Translations under genes and position numbers: made by a program | Shown: one piece after another, positions 36,017 through 44,931 of the stretch | How the letters are laid out: every line of letters starts with the position of its first letter | How positions within the stretch are numbered: position 1 is the first letter of the stretch | Notes under the pieces: model-generated | The model's input: only the letters and a program-made list of their open reading frames with translations | What the model was told of the DNA's origin: nothing | Databases searched by the model: none | Assembly: GCF_000308055.1 (NCBI RefSeq) | Contig: NZ_CAGY01000002.1 | Span: 153,158 to 217,157, forward strand | Reading direction: 5' to 3' | Origin: Actinomyces sp. ph3 | Lineage (GTDB): Bacteria > Actinomycetota > Actinomycetes > Actinomycetales > Actinomycetaceae | Length of the DNA: 64,000 bases

Positions 36017-36952
36017 TCAGTTTCTCCCAGCCTCGACATCAGCCCAGAAGGCAGCACAAACATCCGCCAAAGCAGTCGGATTTTCTAATTGAGCGCTGTG
36101 TTTCGCGTCGGGTATCACCTCATAGCGCGCACCCAATAACATAGCTTCTTCACGATGCATCTGCTCCGGCCAAACCGTGTCCCCTACGCCGTGAGTAATC
36201 AAGACAGGAAGCCCACTTTGACGGAGGGGAAGCGATACATCTGGATAACGAGCCAAAATGAAAGCCGCTCCCATGAGCGAGTCCTCGCTGGTGGCCATCG
36301 CGCGCTCGGCAATCAGCTCATCCCTGGGATCACTGCTCAGGAACTGGGAAATGTACCATGCCGATAGTTTCTTTCCTGTTGTTGAGGACAAGAGACGCTG
36401 ACGCAGGGGCGTCCAACGCATCGATTCAGGCGGCCGAGGGCCCGTAGAAAACAGCGTCACGGAACGGAATAGTTCAGGCGCAACCACTGCAGCCTGCCGG
36501 GCAATCACACCGCCAAATGAATGTCCCAGAAGGTGAATTGGCCGCTCGCTCGCGCCCATCGCGCGCGCAACCTCAATCAGGTCACCCACAAAGTCAGCCA
36601 AGCGGTAATTCTCAACGCCTTCGGGCGCCGCAGAATCTGCCTGCCCGCGCTGCGAATAAGCGCAGGCGCTTCGACCGCGCTCGGCCAGATACGGCAGGAA
36701 TGGAGTGAAATCTTCCTTAGAGCCCGTAAACCCCGGAACTAGAAGCGCCGGAACAGACTCGAGCCGATCGCCAGCGCGAGGCCCCTCATGGACCAGCGAC
36801 GCGCTCTCCACCTCGGGAGCAATGCCGGCCACGGCCTCGTCAATGAAAGCGCCAGTCAGCACTCCCACGGACGTAGGGATCCCCACACAGGTCACTCCCT
36901 GCGGAAGTTCCCCCGCAAAAGCTTCCTGCGGGACAGCACCGCGAATCTGCAT
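36017..36952 (-). CDS. Alpha/beta hydrolase
   Basis: A 311-residue cytosolic alpha/beta hydrolase. The triad is visible as Ser in HLLGHSFGGVIA, Asp in THGVGDTVWPEQ and His in PDAKHSAQLENP. The PALLVPGFTGSKEDF segment carries the oxyanion loop. The first 65 residues before the core do not match a known domain. It could be an esterase, lipase or thioesterase; the substrate is unknown. The ATG follows AGGGGGTTGGA. Confidence 0.82.
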   Translation of the reverse strand: MQIRGAVPQEAFAGELPQGVTCVGIPTSVGVLTGAFIDEAVAGIAPEVESASLVHEGPRAGDRLESVPALLVPGFTGSKEDFTPFLPYLAERGRSACAYSQRGQADSAAPEGVENYRLADFVGDLIEVARAMGASERPIHLLGHSFGGVIARQAAVVAPELFRSVTLFSTGPRPPESMRWTPLRQRLLSSTTGKKLSAWYISQFLSSDPRDELIAERAMATSEDSLMGAAFILARYPDVSLPLRQSGLPVLITHGVGDTVWPEQMHREEAMLLGARYEVIPDAKHSAQLENPTALADVCAAFWADVEAGRN

Positions 36953-36972
36953 TCCAACCCCCTAAAGGTGAA

Positions 36973-36992
36973 GCCGGCGGAAAACCGCCGGC
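36973..36992 (-). terminator. Hairpin after the ABC exporter operon
   Basis: GCCGGCGG pairs with CCGCCGGC around an AAAA loop (TTTT on the minus strand), about 55 bp downstream of the exporter stop. Confidence 0.6.
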
Positions 36993-37045
36993 CCCACACA
37001 GCATCTGCATCCCCTCAACGTATTCGTTGCAGGGGAACCATCCGA

Positions 37046-39091
37046 TTACTCGAGCTCGAAAGCACCGGTGTACAGCTGGTAGTACACGCCTTTTTGAGCA
37101 ATCAGTTCGTCGTGGCTTCCACGTTCAATAATACGGCCGTGGTCCAGAACCATAATGGCGTCGGAGTTACGGACTGTTGACAATCGGTGCGCAATGACGA
37201 AGACCGTACGGCCTTCCATGAGGTTATCCATACCCGCCTGGACCAGCGACTCGGTACGCGTATCAATCGATGAGGTCGCCTCGTCCAAGATCATTGCCGG
37301 CGGATCGGCAACCGCTGCACGCGCAATCGACAGCAACTGTGCCTGACCCTGCGAGAGGTTTGAGCCATTGCCGCTGAGCTCGGTCTGGTAGCCATCGGGA
37401 AGGCGCTCAATGAAGGAATGAGCATTCGCAAGCTTTGCTGCCGCGATGCATTCCTCATCGGTCGCATCCAGTCGCCCAAAGCGGATGTTATCCATGACGG
37501 TACCGGTAAAGAGCTTCACATCCTGAAGCACGACGCCCAGCGAGCGACGCAGATCAGACTTGTGGATCTTCCTGATGTTGATGCCGTCAAAGCGGATCTT
37601 GCCGTCATCGATATCGTAGAAACGATTGATCAGGTTAGTGATAGTCGTCTTGCCGGCGCCCGTTGCACCGACGAAAGCGATCTTCTGCCCAGGCTCTGCC
37701 CACAGCGAGATATCGTGAAGAATCGTCTTTTTCCCGTCGTAGGAGAAGTCGACGTCTTCCATGACCAGCTCACCGCGTAGACGCGTGTAGGTGACCGTTC
37801 CGTCGCTGTGCGGATGACGCCATGCCCATACACCCGTGCGTTCTTCAGTGGGATGGACATCGCCATTTTCATCGACCCGCGCGCGGACCAGGGTCACGTA
37901 GCCCTCGTCTTCTTCACTCTCTTGCTCCATCAAGGCAAAGACTCGGGAAGCACCCGCAAGACCCAGGGCGATCATCGGGACCTGCATCGAAGCCTGTCCC
38001 AGCGTCTGTGTAAAGTTACGGACCATCCCCAGGAAGGAAACAACGACGCCAACGGTGATTGCGCCCATACCCGCGAAGCCGAAATTCGGAGTCTGGAGCT
38101 CAACCATGATGCCGCCGACCAGGGCAACGGCAACATAAAGGATATTCCCGATATTGCCCAGGGTTGGCATGAGCATGTTGCCGTATTGGTTCGCACGTTC
38201 TGAATCGTTGAACAGTTGGTGGTTGTAGCTCAGGAAATCATGCTTAACAGCATCTTCGTGATTGAAGACTTTAATGACCTTCTGGCCATCCATCATCTCT
38301 TCGATGTAGCCCTCTTCTTCAGCCAGCGAGCGCTGCTGCGCAACCATGAACTTCGCTGAACCGCCGCCCATTTTCTTTGTCACGCCAAACATCGCGACAG
38401 TCGACGCCGCGACGAGAAGAGTGAGCCACAGCGAGTAACTGAGCATGGTGATTGTCAACGCGAGGATCGTGAGTACGGACTGGATCAGGGTCGGGATCGA
38501 TTGGCCAATAAGCTGGCGAATCGCGTCAGTATCGTTCGTGTAGGTCGACATGACCGCACCGTGAGGGTGCGTATCGAAGAACTTCAGCGGAAGCGTCTCC
38601 ATGCGATCGAACATGTCATCACGCATCTTCTTGAGCGTGCCCTGAGTGACGATTGCCATCAGACGCGTGTAGATGAAAGCGCACACAATACCCGAGCCAA
38701 AGATAATGCCCATGATCACAACCAGTCGCACTAGCTGCGACATCACGGCAGGGAGCCCCTGGCTCATACCGGGAATAATCACGGTATCAACGATCTGCTG
38801 GAGGAAGATCGCGCCAACCGCAGATGCGATACCAGAAATCACAATGCAGATGCCGACAACACTTAAGTGGATCTTATAGTTCGCCCACAGATAGGCCATC
38901 AGCCTTCCAAAAGGACGCGGCACTCCATCAAGCTTGTTGGGGTCTTTCATTCCCGAGGCCGCGCCTTCTTTTTGTTTTTGGCTTTCCTCGCGTGCTTTCT
39001 CAGCTTGATCCTGCGGAAGCACCTCTACCGATGCGGAAGCGTGAGTGGCAATCTGATCTGCTTGTTCTTCTTCGTAGCGTTCAACCGACAT
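37046..39091 (-). CDS. ABC multidrug-type exporter, half-transporter with intact catalytic site
   Basis: A 681-residue fused membrane-ATPase protein. A long hydrophilic start of about 85 residues (rich in Glu, Gln, Ala) precedes six helices (about 90-380) and a C-terminal ATPase domain with Walker A VGATGAGKTT, signature LSQGQAQ, Walker B AMILDEATSSID with the catalytic Glu, and the switch His in VIAHRLSTV. An insert of about 40 residues (TLVRARVDENGDVHPTEERTG) lies between the membrane and ATPase parts. It forms a heterodimer with the preceding gene. The ATG at 39091 lies one base after the partner's stop codon. The cargo is unknown. Confidence 0.92.
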   Translation of the reverse strand: MSVERYEEEQADQIATHASASVEVLPQDQAEKAREESQKQKEGAASGMKDPNKLDGVPRPFGRLMAYLWANYKIHLSVVGICIVISGIASAVGAIFLQQIVDTVIIPGMSQGLPAVMSQLVRLVVIMGIIFGSGIVCAFIYTRLMAIVTQGTLKKMRDDMFDRMETLPLKFFDTHPHGAVMSTYTNDTDAIRQLIGQSIPTLIQSVLTILALTITMLSYSLWLTLLVAASTVAMFGVTKKMGGGSAKFMVAQQRSLAEEEGYIEEMMDGQKVIKVFNHEDAVKHDFLSYNHQLFNDSERANQYGNMLMPTLGNIGNILYVAVALVGGIMVELQTPNFGFAGMGAITVGVVVSFLGMVRNFTQTLGQASMQVPMIALGLAGASRVFALMEQESEEDEGYVTLVRARVDENGDVHPTEERTGVWAWRHPHSDGTVTYTRLRGELVMEDVDFSYDGKKTILHDISLWAEPGQKIAFVGATGAGKTTITNLINRFYDIDDGKIRFDGINIRKIHKSDLRRSLGVVLQDVKLFTGTVMDNIRFGRLDATDEECIAAAKLANAHSFIERLPDGYQTELSGNGSNLSQGQAQLLSIARAAVADPPAMILDEATSSIDTRTESLVQAGMDNLMEGRTVFVIAHRLSTVRNSDAIMVLDHGRIIERGSHDELIAQKGVYYQLYTGAFELE

Positions 39092-39092
39092 T

Positions 39093-40841
39093 TCAGGCCA
39101 CCTCGCTTTCATTTGTACTGTTTTGAGTGTCGTAAAGTTCGCGGTACTCGCCACCCAAATCAAGGAGTTCCTGGTGAGTGCCGTGCTCCTTGATACGCCC
39201 GTCATCCAAAACGATGATTTGATCGGCATGCTGGACTGAAGAAATGCGCTGCGCAACGATGATTGTTGTCGTATCCGGGATTTCCGTTTCGAAAGCCTGA
39301 CGAATCAGCGAATCGGTTCGTGTATCAACCGCACTAGTTGAGTCATCAAGGATCAAGATCTTGGGCTTCTTCAGCAAGGCGCGTGCGATGCACAGACGCT
39401 GCTTTTGGCCACCCGAAAGGTTCGACCCGCCCCTTTCGATCATGGTGTCATAGCCATCGGGGAACTGACGGACAAATTCGTCGGCCTGTGAAAGCTCGCA
39501 GGCTCGGATGATTTCTTCATCGGTTGCATCAGGGTTACCCCAACGGAGGTTTTCCTTGATCGTTCCAGAGAAAAGAATGTTCTTCTGAAGAACAACGGAC
39601 ACTGCATCACGCAGGGGTTCGAGTCGGTAGTCGCGCACATCGATCCCACCAACGGTGACCTTACCTTCCGTCACGTCATACAGTCGTGGAATCAACTGGA
39701 TCAAGCTGGTCTTTCCCGAACCAGTTCCACCGACGACGCCCAGCGTCGAGCCTGCGGGGATATCCAAAGTGATGTTTTCAAGCGCGGGGCGTTCAGAGTC
39801 TTCGCGGTACTTAAAGGTCACGCCTTCAAAGGTGATATCACCGGTGGGTACTTCACGGATTCCATATTCGGGGGATGTCAATGGAGATTCGTACTGAAGC
39901 ACCTCGGCAATACGGTGTGCGGACTCTGCAGCGATCGTCACCATAACGAAAATAAAGGCCAACATCATCATGGCCGTGAGGATCTGAATACCGTAGGTGA
40001 TCAGTGCTGATAGTTGACCGGTGGTCAATTCACTGCCGCCTGACGCCACAATCATCTGCGCACCAATGAAGTCAACCAGCATGATCGCACCAAAGATGAA
40101 GAACATCATGACGGGGGTATTGAGAGCCATGATCTTCTCCGCGAAGGTGAAGTCTGCTCGTACTTCCTCTGAGCGCTTGGCGAAACGAGTCTTTTCATAC
40201 TCTTCGTTGACGAAGGACTTCACAACTCGGATACCTGCGATGTTCTCTTGGACCGAGTTATTCAGAGCATCGTACTTCTTAAAGATTCGCCGGAATACCG
40301 GGAAAATGAAGATGATGATCCCGAACATGATTGCCGCTAGGAACGGCAGCATGATGAGAAAAATCAGGGACATGTGCCAGTTGATGCGAATTGTCATGAC
40401 GATCGAGAAGACGACCATGAGCGGGACGCGGACGGCAACGCGAATAACCATGCCATAGGCGTTTTGGACGTTGGTCACGTCCGTTGTCATGCGGGTAACC
40501 AGGGAGGATGTCGAGAAACGATCGACGTCTCCGAAAGAGAAGTCCTGAACCTTGAAGAAGAGGTCTTGACGCAGGTGCTTTGCCAACCCCGCTGCTGCGG
40601 TCGCACCGAAGCGGGCGGCGAGGATGCCGAAGAGGAGGGAGAACATCGCCATGACCAGCATAAAAACGCCAAGGCGGACAACTGGAGTGAGCGCACCACC
40701 CTGAAGGTGATCGACCAAGGACGCCATAAGCAAGGGGAGGAAACACTCAAGAATGACTTCTCCCGTAACAAACAGCGGTGTCAGAAGCGAAGCGCGACGA
40801 TACTCACGCACGCTTCTCAACAAAGTACGAACAGTCGACAT
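39093..40841 (-). CDS. ABC multidrug-type exporter, half-transporter with degenerate catalytic site
   Basis: A 582-residue half-transporter: six helices (about residues 15-310) and an ATPase domain with Walker A VGGTGSGKTS, signature LSGGQKQR and the switch-region ending IIVAQRISSV. Two key positions are changed. The Walker B catalytic Glu is Asp (ILILDDSTSAVD), and the switch His is Gln (VAQRISS). This is the pattern of the degenerate subunit in heterodimeric exporters such as BmrC, TmrA-type and TM287. The partner immediately downstream has the intact residues. Confidence 0.92.
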   Translation of the reverse strand: MSTVRTLLRSVREYRRASLLTPLFVTGEVILECFLPLLMASLVDHLQGGALTPVVRLGVFMLVMAMFSLLFGILAARFGATAAAGLAKHLRQDLFFKVQDFSFGDVDRFSTSSLVTRMTTDVTNVQNAYGMVIRVAVRVPLMVVFSIVMTIRINWHMSLIFLIMLPFLAAIMFGIIIFIFPVFRRIFKKYDALNNSVQENIAGIRVVKSFVNEEYEKTRFAKRSEEVRADFTFAEKIMALNTPVMMFFIFGAIMLVDFIGAQMIVASGGSELTTGQLSALITYGIQILTAMMMLAFIFVMVTIAAESAHRIAEVLQYESPLTSPEYGIREVPTGDITFEGVTFKYREDSERPALENITLDIPAGSTLGVVGGTGSGKTSLIQLIPRLYDVTEGKVTVGGIDVRDYRLEPLRDAVSVVLQKNILFSGTIKENLRWGNPDATDEEIIRACELSQADEFVRQFPDGYDTMIERGGSNLSGGQKQRLCIARALLKKPKILILDDSTSAVDTRTDSLIRQAFETEIPDTTTIIVAQRISSVQHADQIIVLDDGRIKEHGTHQELLDLGGEYRELYDTQNSTNESEVA

Positions 40842-41251
40842 CTAGCGCTGGACCCCCGAAAAGTTACTGCGTGTAATAGGAACCTACCCGTAGACCTTCA
40901 AAAGAATGCATCTTTGCGGCCGGGGTAGGCGGATTAATCATTTGATGTAGATCTCCCCATGTTAGCCGCCTTTCCTAACGGCGGCGATACCACCTAGGCA
41001 ATGACGCGATGGGCGAAATCTAACGCTGCACAAGCACAAGGTTTCATAGCTGATTCATAGCTTTAACCCACATCAAGTACAGATTACGCCCGTAGATTTT
41101 CAGTATCAGACATCGGGGGTCGCAAGGCCCCGTCTCCTTTTACCTGTTGAGGGACGCTGTTTAGAACGCATATTGTGTTGATGGGATGCACGTGGGGCCG
41201 GCTTTGCCGGCCCCACAGTGTTTTTGTAGCCGCACGAAGACCAACAAAGAC
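40842..41251. promoter_or_regulatory. Intergenic region upstream of the ABC exporter
   Basis: About 410 bp without a convincing gene. It should hold the exporter promoter (minus strand). A 9-bp direct repeat TTCATAGCT occurs at 41043-41051 and 41054-41062, 11 bp start to start (one helical turn), about 200 bp from the exporter start. A hairpin (TGGGGCCGGC, TTT loop, GCCGGCCCCA) at 41193-41215 probably ends the upstream mod operon. A short plus-strand frame here has no support as a gene. Confidence 0.5.
41193..41215 (-). terminator. Hairpin after the mod operon
   Basis: TGGGGCCGGC and GCCGGCCCCA form a perfect 10-bp stem with a 3-nt loop, 37 bp past the last gene of the mod operon. It has no T tract. 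It resembles the hairpin after pknB. Confidence 0.55.
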
Positions 41252-41881
41252 CTATCCGCGGACCTCAGTGACGCTTGTGATCACACGTGTTCGGGGATAC
41301 ATCGAAACTGTAAATTCATCCTCGTAGGCGCAGTGCTTTCGAAGCTGTCTATATGCATGAGTATTCGTGTAGTTCGTACCGTCAGTGAACTTCACATTGA
41401 TCTCTTCGCCCGTCTCCTTCAGCAAGGTGACATAGGTGATGAATATGCGAACCTTTGAGCCTCTCTTTCGCATAACGGTTGAGGTCTCTTCTCTATGCGC
41501 CAGGCAACGCACGCTCAGTTCCTCACTCCCCGACACCGCATCTGCCACCACCTGAGCGGATAAGACGGACCCCATTCCAATAAGACCGCAGTCAATGGTT
41601 ACCAGCGCAACACATAACACCTTGGACATCCGTGGAGACAAGCGACGCCGAAACCTCACCGCATCTTGCACACTTCCCTGTGCACAGCGTTTAATCACCG
41701 GAATCAACACGATCGCAACAACAATGGGCGTCGCGCACACCAGAGCCCAGCTCAGCAAAGCGAAAGACCATAATTTTGGAGACTCCAGGTAGAAGAGTGG
41801 CCCCGCGATCACAGCGATAATGAAAACCCACAGGTGGACCGAAGCGCGCCGGCTCATTGAACGAAGCGACAGCGTTTTCAC
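41252..41881 (-). CDS. Membrane protein of unknown function at the end of the mod operon
   Basis: A 209-residue protein with three hydrophobic segments (VHLWVFIIAVIAGPLFYL, LLSWALVCATPIVVAIVLIPVI, VLCVALVTIDCGLIGMGSVL) and a polar C-terminal domain of about 95 residues, predicted outside or beside the membrane (SVRCLAHREETSTVMRKRGSK, TLLKETGEEINVKFTDGTNY). No family is recognised. The GTG start lies 2 bp after the modBC stop with AGGAG inside the modBC end, so it is co-translated with the molybdate importer. A link to molybdate uptake is suggested only by position. Confidence 0.65.
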   Translation of the reverse strand: MKTLSLRSMSRRASVHLWVFIIAVIAGPLFYLESPKLWSFALLSWALVCATPIVVAIVLIPVIKRCAQGSVQDAVRFRRRLSPRMSKVLCVALVTIDCGLIGMGSVLSAQVVADAVSGSEELSVRCLAHREETSTVMRKRGSKVRIFITYVTLLKETGEEINVKFTDGTNYTNTHAYRQLRKHCAYEDEFTVSMYPRTRVITSVTEVRG

Positions 41882-41883
41882 CT

Positions 41884-43563
41884 TTACTCCTGTCCGAGCG
41901 CCCTCTCTAATGCACTCAGCCCCATTGCCAACAGCGCCGAATCGCTCTCATCCGCACGCGACATCGACTGGTTGATCAACTCTCGCCACGGCCCTTCGCG
42001 AAGCAGGCGGCCACCCTTCAAGACGATGATATGCGCATCGAGTGCCGCAGCATCCTCAATCTGGTGTGTCACCATGATGACAGTTCGCCCAAGGAATCGT
42101 TGCGCAATCAACTCACGCAGGCCACGTGCGGCCTCGACATCGAGCGCCGCCATCGGTTCATCGAGCAACAAGACATCGGGGGCAACAACCAGCGCACGAG
42201 CCAAAGCGGTCCTCTGCGCTTGCCCACCAGACACCTGCGCCGGACGACGCTGCGCAAAAGGCGCCAACCCCACAGAGGCCAGGGCCTCCTGTGCGCGGGA
42301 CTCGGCCTCGGCAGAGGAAACGCCAGCGCAACGTAATGGGAAGGCAACATTGGCAAGCAGGCTCATGTGGGGGAACAAAACGGGCTTCTGCTCTAAGGTT
42401 GCAATCTTTGGCCGACGACCTGAGACACCATCTGGCCACTCCCAGGTGCAGGCCATCTGCGGCGCATCGAGGGCACCAGAAAGCACCGATAAGAGAGTGC
42501 TCTTTCCCGCGCCGTTATGTCCCATCAAGGCCGTGACGACACCGCCTTGGCAGGTAAGGTCAACGTCGATGTGCCTCTCGGGAAGCGTTCCAGCAATCCG
42601 CACGCCGGGGGCAGGGACGCGCGGAAGCTGAGCCTGCGCGTCTGCCTTCTCATTCCCGAGGCCGTGGCTGGGCTCCGTAGCCAAGTGCGAGGCCGCGGGA
42701 ACTTTCGCCTCGTCGGCGGAAGCATCGGGAGAAAGCGAAGAAGCTTGCCCCCCGCTCAGAAGGCGCGAATACCACCACTGCGAAAAGGCCGAAGCACCGC
42801 CAACCAAGACAAGTGCGACAAAGACCAAGATGACAGACAGCATCAGGGCCATATCGGTTGATTCTTCGCGCTGAAGGTAGATTTCCAAAGGAAGAGTACG
42901 GGTTACTCCGGCAAGGGAACCCGCAAATGTAATGGTTGCGCCGAACTCTCCCAGGGCTCGCGAGAAGGCCAAGGCCGTCGAAGACACCAGAGCTGGGATC
43001 ATCAACGGCAGGGTGACAGACCACAGCGTCCGAGAAGGCGAGGCTCCCAGCCCACTCGCAACGCGTTCCTCATTGAAACCGCGAGTACGCAATGCACCTT
43101 CAAGTGAAGAGACAAAGAAAGGAAGGGATACGAAGGTCTGCGCCATAATGACCGCGACCGTCGTGAAAGCAATATTGATGCCGAAGATTTGCAAGTAAGC
43201 ACCGATCAGGCCTCGGCGACCCCAGGTGATCAAGAGCGCCAAGCCCGCAACGACCGGAGGAAGAACCATGGGCAAGGTGACCATGGAGCGCAAAACTCGC
43301 GACCACCATGTATCGCGGGCTCGGGCGCACACCAGCGCTAAAGGAAGCCCGACGATAATGCAGGCAAGGGTCGAGGCTAGGCAGGTGCGAAGCGAAAGCG
43401 CAAGGGCCTGGGAAGCCAGCGCTTGAGTGAATAGATGGGGAAATTGAACCCAATCAATGCGTATGAGAAGCGCGATGAACGGAACAAGAAGAAATAGAAC
43501 AGCACAGGATGCAGGGAGTGCGATCCAACGCGGGATCCCCGCATGCCTGTGCTTGTTCGTCAT
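41884..43563 (-). CDS. modBC: Molybdate ABC transporter permease-ATPase fusion (ModB-ModC)
   Basis: A 559-residue fusion. Residues 1 to about 270 are a ModB/CysT-type permease with six helices and the EAA loop (EERVASGLGASPSRTLWSVTLPLMIP, then ALGEFGATITFAGS, diagnostic of ModB). A Ser/Ala/Pro-rich linker of about 60 residues leads to a ModC-type ATPase (about 335-530) with Walker A GHNGAGKST, signature VSGGQAQR, Walker B VLLLDEPMAALD and the switch His in MVTHQIED. The ATPase is short and lacks the C-terminal Mop domains of stand-alone ModC. Usually these are two genes; the fused layout is unusual. It follows modA by 40 bp. Confidence 0.9.
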   Translation of the reverse strand: MTNKHRHAGIPRWIALPASCAVLFLLVPFIALLIRIDWVQFPHLFTQALASQALALSLRTCLASTLACIIVGLPLALVCARARDTWWSRVLRSMVTLPMVLPPVVAGLALLITWGRRGLIGAYLQIFGINIAFTTVAVIMAQTFVSLPFFVSSLEGALRTRGFNEERVASGLGASPSRTLWSVTLPLMIPALVSSTALAFSRALGEFGATITFAGSLAGVTRTLPLEIYLQREESTDMALMLSVILVFVALVLVGGASAFSQWWYSRLLSGGQASSLSPDASADEAKVPAASHLATEPSHGLGNEKADAQAQLPRVPAPGVRIAGTLPERHIDVDLTCQGGVVTALMGHNGAGKSTLLSVLSGALDAPQMACTWEWPDGVSGRRPKIATLEQKPVLFPHMSLLANVAFPLRCAGVSSAEAESRAQEALASVGLAPFAQRRPAQVSGGQAQRTALARALVVAPDVLLLDEPMAALDVEAARGLRELIAQRFLGRTVIMVTHQIEDAAALDAHIIVLKGGRLLREGPWRELINQSMSRADESDSALLAMGLSALERALGQE

Positions 43564-43603
43564 GAGATTATTCCGAAACTACAGTGCGTAGTCGAAGACG
43601 ATT

Positions 43604-44428
43604 TCAGCCCTTATCCGCGGAAGTCGGTGCGGAGAAGCCATACTTCTTCAGCACTGCCTGTCCCTTTTCGGAAAGAACAGCGTCAATGAACTTCTGTCCG
43701 GCTTCCTTGTTCTTTGTGGAAACGGTCAGAGCGATGGGGTACGAGTTCACGACCTCATTCGCGCGGGCGATTTCAACGACCTCGACCTTATCGCCAGCAG
43801 CCTTTGCGTCGGTTGCGTAGACCAGGCCGGCATCGGCTTCGCCGCTCTCAACCTTGGCGCGCACATCCGTCACCTTCTGCTCCTCAGAGACGGGGCTAAG
43901 GGTGACGCCAAGCTTATCGGCCAATTGCTTGGTCGCATTGCCACAGGGGACGCCCTGCGCACAGACAACGAGCTTCTTGCCGTCAAGAGAGGAATCAAGT
44001 CCGGTGATCTTGGCAGGATTTCCCTTGGGGACAATCAGTGTCAGGACATTAGATGCGAAGGGCGTCGGCGTATCCACAAGCTTCGCATCGCTTGCCTTAG
44101 TCATGTTCTTCTGGTCTGCAGAAGCAAAAACATCGGCGGGTGCGCCTTCCTTCATCTGGTCAACCAGGGTGGATGAGCCCTGGAAGTTGAAGGTCACCTT
44201 GATGTTCGGATCGCTTTCTTTGAGGACCGTATCAGCGATCTCGGGGAATGCCTTGTTCAGCGAGGCAGCCGCGAAAACGTTGAGTTCAACCGGTGCTGCG
44301 GCTTCTGTCGAAGCAGATGCCGAGGCGCTTGCAGACTTATCTGCAGATGCGCTGTTTCCGCCTGAGCAAGCGGTAAGTGCAAGAAGGCTAGCCGCGGCTA
44401 CCGCGACGATTCCCTTGTAGTGCTTCAC
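43604..44428 (-). CDS. modA: Molybdate ABC transporter substrate-binding lipoprotein
   Basis: A 274-residue lipoprotein with the lipobox LALTACSGG (Cys21), a Ser/Ala-rich linker and a ModA domain: LNVFAAASLNKAFPEIADTVL at the N terminus, FNFQGSSTLVDQMKEGAPADVFASADQKNM, and DVRAKVESGEADAGLVYATDAKAAG. These are the oxyanion-binding Ser and backbone segments of molybdate/tungstate binding proteins. Its start overlaps the stop of the TOBE regulator gene (ATGA). It delivers molybdate to the ModBC fusion for the cofactor needed by NarG. Confidence 0.93.
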   Translation of the reverse strand: MKHYKGIVAVAAASLLALTACSGGNSASADKSASASASASTEAAAPVELNVFAAASLNKAFPEIADTVLKESDPNIKVTFNFQGSSTLVDQMKEGAPADVFASADQKNMTKASDAKLVDTPTPFASNVLTLIVPKGNPAKITGLDSSLDGKKLVVCAQGVPCGNATKQLADKLGVTLSPVSEEQKVTDVRAKVESGEADAGLVYATDAKAAGDKVEVVEIARANEVVNSYPIALTVSTKNKEAGQKFIDAVLSEKGQAVLKKYGFSAPTSADKG

Positions 44429-44841
44429 AGGTTTCCTCCATTTGGTACCTGAAGAGAGACGTTTGTTGCCTTAATTTGTGCCATAGCGATGGAACCCACT
44501 TCGATTCCCAGCTCGCGGACGCTCTCGGTCGAAACCAAGGAAACGACACGGTAGGGTCCGCACTGCAGATCAACCTGGCTCATCACCGGATCAGAGTGAA
44601 CGGCAATAACCAGACCTTGGAGGTGGTTACGAACAGACTGAGTACCCTGCCCAAGAGCAAGCTGATGCACATCGGGTTGACTGTTAATCAAAGCCGCTAC
44701 CGATGCGCCATCGATACGAAGCGGCCCCGAGTTCTCACCGCTATCTACACGGGTGACGAGCCCGTCATCAAGCCAGCGACGAACGGTGTCATCACTCACG
44801 CCAAGCAGAATTGCAATAGTCGAAACTTTGTAATGAGGCAT
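44425..44841 (-). CDS. HTH-TOBE molybdate-responsive regulator or molbindin
   Basis: A 138-residue protein. Residues 1 to about 55 form a MerR/excisionase-type helix-turn-helix (VSTIAILLGVSDDTVRRWLDDGLV, with the GPLRIDGASVAALI end). Residues about 70-138 form a TOBE/Mop domain (SVRNHLQGLVIAVHSDPVMSQVDLQCGPYRVVSLVSTESVRELGIEVGSIAMAQIKATNVSL), which binds molybdate or tungstate. It heads the mod operon and probably controls it by sensing intracellular molybdate. It differs from E. coli ModE, which has a winged helix and two Mop modules. Two inverted repeats lie just upstream of its start. Confidence 0.87.
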   Translation of the reverse strand: MPHYKVSTIAILLGVSDDTVRRWLDDGLVTRVDSGENSGPLRIDGASVAALINSQPDVHQLALGQGTQSVRNHLQGLVIAVHSDPVMSQVDLQCGPYRVVSLVSTESVRELGIEVGSIAMAQIKATNVSLQVPNGGNL

Positions 44842-44852
44842 GAATTAATTTT

Positions 44853-44890
44853 AACGGATTTTGCCGTTTTTTGTAATTAATCGACAAAAA
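44853..44890. promoter_or_regulatory. Candidate operators upstream of the mod operon
   Basis: Two overlapping inverted repeats lie 12-49 bp before the regulator start: AACGG-N6-CCGTT (44853-44868) and TTTTTGT-N9-ACAAAAA (44868-44890). The AT-rich setting suits the mod promoter. They are good candidates for autoregulation by the TOBE protein. Confidence 0.45.
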
Positions 44891-44931
44891 TAGACAAATT
44901 TCTCCGTAGACGCGGAACAGCGTCGAATGAA

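Noticed and set aside
39092..39256. N-terminal extension of the second ABC exporter frame
   Set aside because: It overlaps the end of the partner gene; the ATG at 39091, one base after the partner's stop, is the natural coupled start.
41186..41458. A 90-codon plus-strand frame overlapping the 3' end of the 41252-41881 gene
   Set aside because: No ribosome binding site, starts inside a terminator-like hairpin and has no recognisable protein features.
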